Source: Anaerolineales bacterium
Lineage (GTDB): Bacteria > Chloroflexota > Anaerolineae > 4572-78 > J111
Direction: 5' to 3'
NCBI GenBank assembly: GCA_012032575.1
Contig: JAAUSP010000536.1
Span: forward strand, 1-5,425
Length of the DNA stretch: 5,425 nt
Shown: one piece after another, positions 1 to 4,692 of the stretch
How the letters are laid out: every line of letters begins with the position of its first letter
Position numbering within the stretch: the stretch's first letter is position 1
Notes under the pieces: generated by a model
Database searches by the model: none
The model's input: the letters and a program-made list of their open reading frames with translations, nothing else
Told to the model about the DNA's origin: nothing
Position numbers and translations under genes: made by a program

Positions 1-24
1 GGCAGATTGAGGTAAAATAGGCAT

Positions 25-96
25 TGACAGAGCCTTTCTTTCTGGGTTGTTTTTTGTGTGGTAACAAAATTTTGCCTCAGAAGAAGGTCTCTGTCA
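25..96. repeat. Imperfect ~20-bp inverted repeat (hairpin) left of the CRISPR relic
   Basis: The left arm at 25-44 (begins TGACAGAG, ends TTTCTG) is the imperfect reverse complement of 78-96 (begins CAGAAG, ends CTCTGTCA). The outer eight bases pair exactly. The inner part pairs with a few single-base bulges. The 33-nt interior is T/A-rich and holds a weaker TTTTGT / ACAAAA pairing, so one long hairpin of about 72 nt is possible. No convincing gene overlaps it: the open frame at 24-218 has no ribosome site and runs into the CRISPR repeat. The structure could be a terminator for something left of the window, a small non-autonomous element, or a chance fold. Confidence 0.45.
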
Positions 97-163
97 CTTT
101 TCAGGTTAGTTTTTCCACTGGCCCCGCCGAGCCTGTTTGCTCCTTTGATTTATGCAACGCTCT

Positions 164-330
164 CAAAAGGGGATGGAAACTGCCCGCTCTTGCCGCCGTT
201 GCTGTACGTCTGGCGTAGTTCTAATTGAGGCCCCGATGAAAAGGGGATGGAAACGAGAATCGCAAGAAGCTCGCGGCATGACCGCTTTGCATTTGTTCTA
301 ACTTGAGGCCCCGATGAAAAGGGGATGGAA
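164..330 (+). CRISPR. Eroded CRISPR array: three repeat copies, two spacers
   Basis: The best copy is 218-254 (37 nt): it starts GTTCTAATTGAGG, has a CCCC(231-234)/GGGG(243-246) hairpin and ends GGGGATGGAAAC. The GAAAC end is typical of type I and III arrays and suggests transcription along the plus strand. The copy at 295-330 has an extra C (GTTCTAACTTG) and ends at GGAA, missing the final AC or having it changed to GAC. The copy at 164-180 keeps only the 3' part (CAAAAGGGGATGGAAAC); its 5' half is unrecognisable. Spacers are 181-217 (37 nt) and 255-294 (40 nt), unrelated to each other and GC-rich. No cas genes or clear leader lie in the window. Both outer repeats are damaged, so this is a relic, an orphan, or the broken end of a larger array. 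Confidence 0.8.
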
Positions 331-332
331 GA

Positions 333-407
333 CCAGTTGGGAGTTAGAGTTGGGAGTTGGAGAAAGAGAGAAAGCCTCTCCAACTCCAGTCTCAAGTCTC
401 AAACTGG
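333..407. repeat. Left-arm long hairpin
   Basis: The G-rich strand 333-363 pairs with the C-rich strand 377-407. The core is a perfect 11-bp stem, GGAGTTGGAGA (353-363) against TCTCCAACTCC (377-387), around a 13-nt purine-rich loop. CCAGTT (333-338) and AACTGG (402-407) close the outer end, with mismatches between. Confidence 0.6.
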
Positions 408-442
408 CATCCTCTCCAACTCCAGTCTCCAGTCTCCAACTG
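375..442. repeat. Two 36-bp direct repeats, left arm
   Basis: Units start at 375 and 411, each opening with CCTCTCCAACTCCAGTCTC and closing with CAACTG or AAACTGG. They differ at a few positions in the middle. The same unit recurs in the right arm (904 and 940). The second copy runs up to the ribosome site of the IVP gene, so the array forms that gene's upstream region. Confidence 0.75.
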
Positions 443-452
443 ATGAGGGAGA

Positions 453-791
453 ATGTTTAGTTTTGAGAAGTTAGAGGTGTGGAAGCGCAGCCTTGACTTT
501 GCCAACGCGATGTTTGAGGTTGCCGATAATCTGCCGCAGCGGTATCAAAAATCGTTGGGGGATCAATTGCGCCGAGCGGCGTTATCAATTCCAACGAATA
601 TTGCTGAAGGCAGTGGCCGTGAAAGTGGTAAAGAGCAAGCCTACTTTTATGGAGTGGCTAAAGGCTCTGTATATGAAGTGGTCAGTCTGCTGGCGATGAT
701 CGGCAAACGAGGCAATTTGACCCGGGAGGATTACCAGCACCATCACCGAGGAAGCCGACGAAATTGCCGCGATGTTAAGCGGCCTGGCTAA
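453..791 (+). CDS. Four-helix-bundle protein, 23S rRNA intervening-sequence (IVP/S23) family, frameshifted C-terminus
   Basis: The 112-aa frame shows the family's signatures: F-x-x-L-x-V-W at residues 4-10 (FEKLEVWKRSLDFA), then QLRRAALSIPTNIAEGSGR (38-56), then EQAYFYGVAKGSVYEV (61-76), a helix-rich core. The family (Pfam 23S_rRNA_IVP, TIGR02436) is found in ORFs inside 23S rRNA intervening sequences and is related to Avd of diversity-generating retroelements. Its members form small helical bundles, and a biochemical role is mostly undefined. The start is ATG 453, with GAGGGA at 445-450 rather close upstream. Homology stops at about DYQ (residue 95). The remaining 17 residues (HHHRGSRRNC...) are unlike the family, and the expected helix continues in another frame (742-834). 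So the frame has a one-base gain or two-base loss near 735-745. The gene is bracketed by repeat arms and is alone on its strand. Confidence 0.8.
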   Translation: MFSFEKLEVWKRSLDFANAMFEVADNLPQRYQKSLGDQLRRAALSIPTNIAEGSGRESGKEQAYFYGVAKGSVYEVVSLLAMIGKRGNLTREDYQHHHRGSRRNCRDVKRPG

Positions 792-834
792 GGCTGTAAC
801 AGCAACGAAGGCCAAAACCCCGGACAAGTCTTGA
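742..834 (+). pseudogene. Displaced C-terminal helix of the IVP-family gene
   Basis: Frame 742-834 (codons one position off the upstream gene) reads ITEEADEIAAMLSGLAKAV and then a charged tail, ending at TGA 832-834. This is the amphipathic fourth helix that normally follows the DYQ region in this family. Joining the two frames would give a protein of about 126 aa, near the usual family length. The TGA lies at the first unit of the 13-bp tandem repeat, so the intact gene would have filled the space up to the right arm exactly. Confidence 0.65.
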
Positions 835-880
835 GTTGGAGTTGGGAGTTGGAGTTGGGAGTTGGAGTTGGGAGTTGGAG
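833..880. repeat. 13-bp perfect tandem repeat, 3.7 copies
   Basis: The unit GAGTTGGAGTTGG repeats without a mismatch from 833 to 871, plus nine bases of a fourth copy. It overlaps the TGA of the repaired IVP frame. The plus strand has regularly spaced GG runs separated by AGTT, so a two-layer G-quadruplex is possible on paper. The same GAGTTGG words occur imperfectly at 341-363 in the left arm. Confidence 0.85.
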
Positions 881-898
881 AAAGAGAAATCTCCAACT
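873..898. terminator. Right-arm hairpin between convergent genes
   Basis: AGTTGGAG (873-880) pairs exactly with CTCCAACT (891-898) around a 10-nt A-rich loop. It lies between the end of the IVP gene (plus) and the end of the SBBP gene (minus). There is no T-tract on either side, so intrinsic termination is only a possibility. It may simply be the mirror of the left-arm hairpin. Confidence 0.3.
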
Positions 899-903
899 GG
901 CCT

Positions 904-974
904 CCTCTCCAACTCCAGTCTCAAATCTCCAACTGGTATCCTCTCCAACTCCAGTCTCAAATCTCCAACTGGTC
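904..974. repeat. Two 36-bp direct repeats, right arm
   Basis: Units begin at 904 and 940 with CCTCTCCAACTCCAGTCTC and continue AAATCTCCAACTGGT. They are identical to each other for 34 bases. They match the left-arm units (375, 411) in the same orientation. The last ten bases, CCAACTGGTC, are the right terminus of the cassette. Confidence 0.8.
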
Positions 975-988
975 CGTTCTAATTGCGG

Positions 989-1099
989 TCAACTACTTCG
1001 TGATGAGCGGGAGATAATATTTGGTCGGGTCTCGTTTGGCTGGTGGGGGTCACTCCCCGCCTGATACTCGGCCAGATTGATCAGCCCATCCCCGTCCGG
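989..1099 (-). pseudogene. Displaced C-terminus of the SBBP-repeat protein gene
   Basis: On the minus strand, one frame off the main ORF, the sequence reads DGDGLINLAEYQAGSDP and then a short polar tail, with TGA at 989-991. It exactly completes the last DxDxDG calcium-binding repeat, which the main frame breaks after DAGSD. A single lost G (plus strand) in the CCGG at 1096-1099 accounts for the shift: GTCCGGGTCGC would restore DPDGDG. The repaired protein would be about 832 aa from the ATG at 3486. The stop lies 15 bp from the right end of the IVP cassette, and the last bases run toward CRISPR-repeat-like sequence. Confidence 0.75.
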
Positions 1100-3486
1100 T
1101 CGCTGCCGGCGTCATTCGCCAGGGGATCGAGGCCATTTGACGCCTCCCAGCCGTCAGGCATTCCATCCTGATCGGTATCAGCCGCGTCGGGTTGAGTGCC
1201 CGTCTGGTACTCGGCCAGATTGGTCAGTCCATCGCCATCCAGGTCGCTCCCGGCATCGTTGAGTTGCGGGTTGAGGCCGTGGCTTGTTTCCCAATCATCC
1301 AACATCCCATCCTGGTCGGCGTCTTGCGGGGGCTGGCCGTTCACATAAAGCTTGGCCATAAAGGCGTCCGTGCCGCCGCCCTGGTAGACCGGGCCGGGCG
1401 TTTCGCCTGCCGTCGGGAAGTGGTTGCTGCGAGTATAACCGGTCAGGTAAGCGTCGCCGGCGGCGTCTATTGCCACTCCATACCCGGCCTCGTTATTCTC
1501 CGCCCCCAGGAAGGTGCTGTAAAGCAGTTGGCCAGCGTCCTCGCTAAGCTGAGCGATGAAGGCATCCTCGTTTCCATTATAACTGGTATCAAAAGCGCCG
1601 GGGGTCGTGGGAAAGGCGGGGCTGTACGTGTAGCCGGTCACAAATACATGCCCGGTTCGATCAACCGCAATGTCCTGCCCGGCCTCATTGGCCGAACTGA
1701 CCAGACTTCCACCCAGGAAGGTGCTGTAGACCAGGCTCGCGCCGGAGGCTGCCAGCTTGGTGACAAAGACATCCTCGCCGCCGCTGTAACTCCGGTCAAA
1801 GACGCCCGGGGTCGTCGGGAAATCAGGGCTATAACTCTTCCCGGTCAGATAGACATTATTGTTCCCATCCAGGGCCAGGTTGTAAATAGCGTCGTTGCCG
1901 CTGCCGCCCAGAAAAGTCCCGTAGACCAGCTCCGGGATGCCAGGATTAAGCTTGACCACAAACCCCTCCTGACCGCCACCGGGATAATCATCGAAGCTGC
2001 TGTAAGTGACTGGGAACCAGCCGTAGGTGTAGCCGGCCACGTAGACAAAGCCGCCGCCATCCACGGCAATGCCGGTAGCCACATCGGTGCTGGAACTGCC
2101 CAGGTAGGTGCTGTAGTCAAGATAGGCTCCGTCGGGATCTACCTTCACTATGAAGACATCCTCACTGCCCTGGTGATAGTCTTGCAAGACGTTTCCGGTC
2201 AGGGGAAAATCGTCGCTGAAGGTGTAGCCGGTGATGTAGGCCGCGTTTCCGGCATCCACCGCAATGTCCTGGCCGCGCTCGTTGGACCAACCGCCGAGAT
2301 AGTCGCAGTAATCCAGCCCGCTCCCGTCGGCGTTCAGCCGCAGGACAAAGGCATCCTCGGCTCCATTGAGATAGTCGCTGCCAAAGCCGCCCTGCGCGGT
2401 CAAGCCCAACCCGCCGCCGTGACCTTCGGGAAAGTTGGGGCTGCGGGTGTAACCGGTCACGTAAGCCCGGTCATTGCCGTCGAGGGCGATACCCCATCCT
2501 TCTTCATCATCATTGCCGCCGATATAGGTGCTGTAGACCAGCGCCGTCCCGGCCGGGTTGATTTTGGTCACAAAGACATCCTTGCTGCCATTGGTATCCC
2601 CATCATAATAAACGCCGCCGCTGTCGGTGATGACGAAATCGGGGCTGTAGGTGTAGCCAGTCACGTAAGCCGCGCCACTGGGGTCCACGGCAATATCGTA
2701 GCCGGCCTCGTTGCTGCTGCCGCCCAGAAAAGTGCTGTAATACAGCACCGGGTCTATCACCAGCGGGGTGGCCCGGTCGTAGGCAGCCAGCCGCAGCCGG
2801 ACCTGATCGCCGGACAGGGTATAATGCCCGGAAACACTCACTCGTTGACCGCCGGTTTCCTGATAGATCATGGGCGCCTGTTGGCGTAGCGTCTGGCCGT
2901 CGGGCAGGCGCAAATTCAGGTTGCCGGCCTCGTCCAGGCCGAGCGCCTCAGCCCCGCTAAACTCCATCACGATCTGGCCGGGATCACCGCCGGGAGCGAC
3001 GATAAAATCGTACTCCAATTGGCCGCCGCTGTTGCCGTATAGGCGCAGGTCCACCCCCTCGTAAACTCGCTGGTAGGACACCTGCCCATAGTGGGGGATG
3101 TGGGTGTGCCAGTTGGCCGGGTCGCGGCCAATCAGGTAATTGCTCTGGCCAGCCTGTTTGTTCAGCCCGGCGATGGCTTCCGGGGTATCACCCCCAGTCA
3201 GCGACATTTGCAGCAGGTTGGGTTCGCCGGTGTCAGCCTGGCTCAGGGCCAGGGTAAAACCGGATTCGGTCAGGAATAGGGTGTAGCCCGGCCTGCGCGA
3301 AATGAATTTCACCGCCGCCGGCGCCTGGCCCCGGTTGGCCTCGAAACTGAGCGGCAGGCGGGGATAAGCCAGCGCCGGATCAGGATTATCTGCGGCAGCC
3401 GGAGCGGCCCCGGTCAGGGAGAGCAGCAGCACAGCCAGGAGTAAAAAGGATAGTATTTCGATTTGAGGAAAAGTGATGTGCTTCAT
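1081..3486 (-). CDS. Secreted SBBP-repeat beta-propeller protein with C-terminal DxDxDG calcium-binding repeats
   Basis: The start is ATG 3486, chosen because AGGAG (3494-3498) lies 7 bases upstream and the protein then opens with a clean signal peptide (basic MKH, then LSFLLLAVLLLSLTGAAPAAA, residues 12-32). An upstream in-frame ATG at 3513 would bury it. Residues about 43-245 (FEANRGQAPAAVKFISR..., LRLYGNSGGQLEYDF...) match the domain that commonly precedes SBBP repeats. Seven SBBP repeats follow (about 248-713), each with YSTFLGG, G-x-x-IAVD and VTGYTYSPDFP-type motifs; seven suggests one closed propeller. From about 722, DxDxDG / GLNP / LTNLAEY units resemble thrombospondin-type-3 calcium-binding repeats. 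The protein is probably exported and surface-associated or released. No sortase, anchor or catalytic motif is seen. The 801-aa frame ends by frameshift at 1081 (see 989-1099). Alone on its strand; substrate unknown. Confidence 0.88.
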   Translation of the reverse strand: MKHITFPQIEILSFLLLAVLLLSLTGAAPAAADNPDPALAYPRLPLSFEANRGQAPAAVKFISRRPGYTLFLTESGFTLALSQADTGEPNLLQMSLTGGDTPEAIAGLNKQAGQSNYLIGRDPANWHTHIPHYGQVSYQRVYEGVDLRLYGNSGGQLEYDFIVAPGGDPGQIVMEFSGAEALGLDEAGNLNLRLPDGQTLRQQAPMIYQETGGQRVSVSGHYTLSGDQVRLRLAAYDRATPLVIDPVLYYSTFLGGSSNEAGYDIAVDPSGAAYVTGYTYSPDFVITDSGGVYYDGDTNGSKDVFVTKINPAGTALVYSTYIGGNDDEEGWGIALDGNDRAYVTGYTRSPNFPEGHGGGLGLTAQGGFGSDYLNGAEDAFVLRLNADGSGLDYCDYLGGWSNERGQDIAVDAGNAAYITGYTFSDDFPLTGNVLQDYHQGSEDVFIVKVDPDGAYLDYSTYLGSSSTDVATGIAVDGGGFVYVAGYTYGWFPVTYSSFDDYPGGGQEGFVVKLNPGIPELVYGTFLGGSGNDAIYNLALDGNNNVYLTGKSYSPDFPTTPGVFDRSYSGGEDVFVTKLAASGASLVYSTFLGGSLVSSANEAGQDIAVDRTGHVFVTGYTYSPAFPTTPGAFDTSYNGNEDAFIAQLSEDAGQLLYSTFLGAENNEAGYGVAIDAAGDAYLTGYTRSNHFPTAGETPGPVYQGGGTDAFMAKLYVNGQPPQDADQDGMLDDWETSHGLNPQLNDAGSDLDGDGLTNLAEYQTGTQPDAADTDQDGMPDGWEASNGLDPLANDAGSDRTGMG

Positions 3487-3493
3487 AGAAAAG

Positions 3494-3498
3494 CTCCT
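3494..3498 (-). promoter_or_regulatory. Ribosome binding site of the SBBP gene
   Basis: The minus strand reads AAAGGAGCTTTTCT before ATG 3486. AGGAG with 7-base spacing decides between this ATG and the ATG at 3513, in favour of this one. Confidence 0.7.
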
Positions 3499-3506
3499 TT
3501 CTTCTG

Positions 3507-3542
3507 ACAACATAAATTAACAACATAATGCCCAAGATGTTG
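3507..3542. repeat. Direct repeats ACAACATAA with an inverted ATGTTG, upstream of the SBBP gene
   Basis: ACAACATAA occurs exactly at 3507-3515 and 3520-3528, a 13-bp step. Its core appears inverted as ATGTTG at 3537-3542. The group lies in the upstream region of the minus-strand gene, close to where its promoter should be. That makes an operator possible, but no clear -35/-10 pair could be fixed. Confidence 0.35.
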
Positions 3543-3582
3543 ACACAACGCTGCCTGGATGATAGGCTGGAGACAGGTTAAG

Positions 3583-3627
3583 GCCGTTTTTGAGCCAATT
3601 TTGGCCGGTTTTAAGCCGGTTTCGACC
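3583..3627. repeat. Helically phased GCC/T-tract repeats upstream of the integrase
   Basis: GCC followed by an A/T-rich run recurs at 3583 (GCCGTTTTTGA), 3594 (GCCAATTTTG), 3604 (GCCGGTTTTAA) and 3615 (GCCGGTTTCGA), with a weaker GACC at 3624. The steps are 11, 10, 11 and about 10 bp, i.e. one helical turn, putting every T-tract on the same face of the DNA. This is the usual look of intrinsically curved DNA or of arrayed protein sites. It ends 36 bp before the integrase start, so it could be arm-type sites or an autoregulatory region of the recombinase. No promoter box stands out. Confidence 0.5.
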
Positions 3628-3651
3628 TTAAATATTGCCAACATATTTTTT

Positions 3652-3656
3652 GGAGG
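3652..3656 (+). promoter_or_regulatory. Ribosome binding site of the integrase; favours a TTG start
   Basis: GGAGG at 3652-3656 is a strong site. It lies 6 bases before TTG 3663 and 12 bases before ATG 3669. Normal spacing favours the TTG, adding Met-Thr to the N-terminus. The ATG is the fallback. Confidence 0.6.
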
Positions 3657-3662
3657 TCCATT

Positions 3663-4562
3663 TTGACGATGCCAACACTCCATTCCACTATCGCTGAATG
3701 GCTGGACTATCTGGCCCGGCAGGGTAAAAGCGAGCTGACGATGGCCGCTTATCGGCGCGGCCTGGTTCACTTTTGTTGTTGGTCCGAGCAGGCTTACGGC
3801 CAGGCCTTCGACCCAGCGGCGATCATTCCCCGCGACATAGCCGAGTGGAAAGCCCGCCAGCAAACAGTTGAAAAAGCGCCCCCGGCCACAGTCAACGCCC
3901 GCCTGACCGCGCTCTCTCGCTATTTTAAGTGGGCCCTGGCCCAAGGTTATGCCCGCAGCGACCCGACGGCTGACATCAAAAGTATGCGCCCCACGATCCG
4001 CCAGCCCAAAGCCCTTAAAGACGTATATGTCCGCCGCTTGCTGCGCTACGTCCACCAAACCGGCCAAAAACGGGACATCGCTTTGGTGGAAGTAATGCTC
4101 GGTTCAGGCTTACGGGTCTCCGAGGCGCTGGCCTTGCGGGCTGGAGACGTCATCCTCAACGTCCGGATTGGCGAGGTAACCGTGCGACGGGGCAAGGGCG
4201 GGGTTCACCGGGTGGTGCCCCTGACCAGCCCGGTGCGCCAGGCAGTTAAGGCTTACCTGGACTCGCAACCGGGGTTGCAGCCCGACGACCCCCTGTGGGT
4301 GGGTGAGCGCGGCCCGCTGCACGACCGGAGCGGGGTGTTCCAGATGCTCAAGAAATATGCCCGCCTGGCCGGGCTTGATCCCGACTTGATTAGTCCCCAT
4401 ATTCTCAGGCACACTTTCGCCAGCCGCTATTTGGCGGCTAATCCCGATGATTTACGCGGCCTGGCAGCTATCCTGGGCCATGCCAACCTGAACACCGTAA
4501 TGATTTACACTATTCCCGACCCGGCCGACCTGCTCAGCCGGATGGAGAAAGCGGAATTGTGA
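3663..4562 (+). CDS. Tyrosine recombinase / phage-type integrase, XerC/D-like
   Basis: The 299-aa protein is a site-specific recombinase that cuts and rejoins DNA through a covalent phosphotyrosine intermediate. The N-terminal SAM-like core-binding domain covers about residues 5-105 (AEWLDYLARQGKSELTMAAY...; LTALSRYFKWALAQG). The catalytic domain follows with the full set of active-site residues: Arg151 (GSGLRVSEALALR), Lys178 in the beta-hairpin (VRRGKGGVHRVVPL), His246 and Arg249 (SPHILRHTFAS), His273 (ILGHANLNTVMIY) and nucleophile Tyr282. Length and layout fit Xer-type or solitary integron-free integrases. Nothing points to chromosome dimer resolution rather than element mobility. The start is TTG 3663 by ribosome site, or ATG 3669. 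No excisionase is next to it. It converges on a broken sigma gene and is preceded by phased repeats that may be its own sites. It looks intact and functional. Confidence 0.92.
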   Translation: MTMPTLHSTIAEWLDYLARQGKSELTMAAYRRGLVHFCCWSEQAYGQAFDPAAIIPRDIAEWKARQQTVEKAPPATVNARLTALSRYFKWALAQGYARSDPTADIKSMRPTIRQPKALKDVYVRRLLRYVHQTGQKRDIALVEVMLGSGLRVSEALALRAGDVILNVRIGEVTVRRGKGGVHRVVPLTSPVRQAVKAYLDSQPGLQPDDPLWVGERGPLHDRSGVFQMLKKYARLAGLDPDLISPHILRHTFASRYLAANPDDLRGLAAILGHANLNTVMIYTIPDPADLLSRMEKAEL

Positions 4563-4590
4563 AATCAAAACACTAATAAAGCAGGCAATC

Positions 4591-4692
4591 TCACCCGGCC
4601 TGGTGGCACAGGCCCCTTAATCGTTGCCGGGTTTCCCGTTCGATCTGGCGGATACGCTCGCTGCTAACGCCGCCCAATCCGCTAACGTCGCC
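4591..4692 (-). pseudogene. Out-of-frame remnant of sigma-70 region 4.2
   Basis: In a frame different from the upstream sigma ORF, the minus strand reads GGVSSERIRQIERETRQRLR and then a short tail, stopping at TGA 4591-4593. SSERIRQIE is the helix-turn-helix recognition segment of sigma-70 region 4.2, which contacts the -35 box (canonical form: GVTRERIRQIE). The third frame at 4674-4706 reads [11 protein letters not shown], resembling the preceding LTPxEE...TLAEIG part of regions 4.1-4.2. So the C-terminal domain is present only in fragments, spread over two frames. It directly follows region 2.4, with no room for region 3. Confidence 0.6.
4597..4614. terminator. Weak hairpin between the convergent integrase and sigma remnant
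   Basis: GGCCTG (4597-4602) pairs exactly with CAGGCC (4609-4614) around a 6-nt loop, 35 bp after the integrase stop. Only CCTTAA follows on the plus strand, so there is no proper T-tract. It also overlaps the codons of the displaced sigma C-terminus, so it may be fortuitous. Confidence 0.25.

Larger units (their letters stand above)
331..974. mobile_element. Inverted-repeat-bounded cassette carrying a four-helix-bundle (IVP) gene
   Basis: The unit begins GACCAGTTGG (331-340) and ends with its exact reverse complement CCAACTGGTC (965-974). Comparing 331-363 with the reverse complement of 942-974 gives 26 matches in 33 without gaps, including an exact inner block of 11. Between the ends lie two arms of 36-bp and 13-bp repeats and one small gene. 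The left flank is a CRISPR repeat, and the right flank resumes with GTTCTAATTG, the opening of the same repeat. No target-site duplication is visible and there is no transposase. The architecture (complementary ends, single S23/IVP-family ORF, several hundred bp) resembles the intervening sequences known from bacterial 23S rRNA genes. That this is a mobile unit is inference. Confidence 0.5.

Noticed and set aside
1..28. A further degenerate CRISPR repeat (ATTGAGG near 6-12)
   Set aside because: Only seven bases match, the spacing does not fit the 74-78-bp period, and the hairpin is absent.
24..52. Promoter with TTGACA at 24-29
   Set aside because: No acceptable -10 box follows at 16-18 bp and no gene starts downstream. 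The hexamer lies in the inverted-repeat arm.
24..218. 64-aa open frame at the left edge
   Set aside because: It has no ribosome site, crosses the hairpin and the first CRISPR repeat, and resembles no protein I recognise.
585..960. Minus-strand frames reading QLPTPTPNSNS-type sequence
   Set aside because: These are translations of the 13-bp and 36-bp DNA repeats and the antisense of the IVP gene, not proteins.
331..974. Diversity-generating retroelement, suggested by the Avd-related protein family
   Set aside because: There is no reverse transcriptase, no template/variable repeat pair and no adenine-specific differences between the repeats. The protein matches the broader IVP family.
1040..1070. 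GC-rich palindrome GGTGGGGGTCACTCCCCGCC as a terminator
   Set aside because: It falls inside the recoverable C-terminal coding sequence of the SBBP gene and lacks a T-tract on the minus strand.
1192..2889. A 565-codon open frame on the plus strand opposite the SBBP gene
   Set aside because: It is an antisense shadow of a GC-rich, repeat-coding gene. The minus strand has a signal peptide, ribosome site and seven clear repeats, while the plus frame shows no family motif and no ribosome site.
4110..4412. Open frame opposite the integrase
   Set aside because: It lies antisense to the catalytic domain, which is fully supported by its active-site residues.
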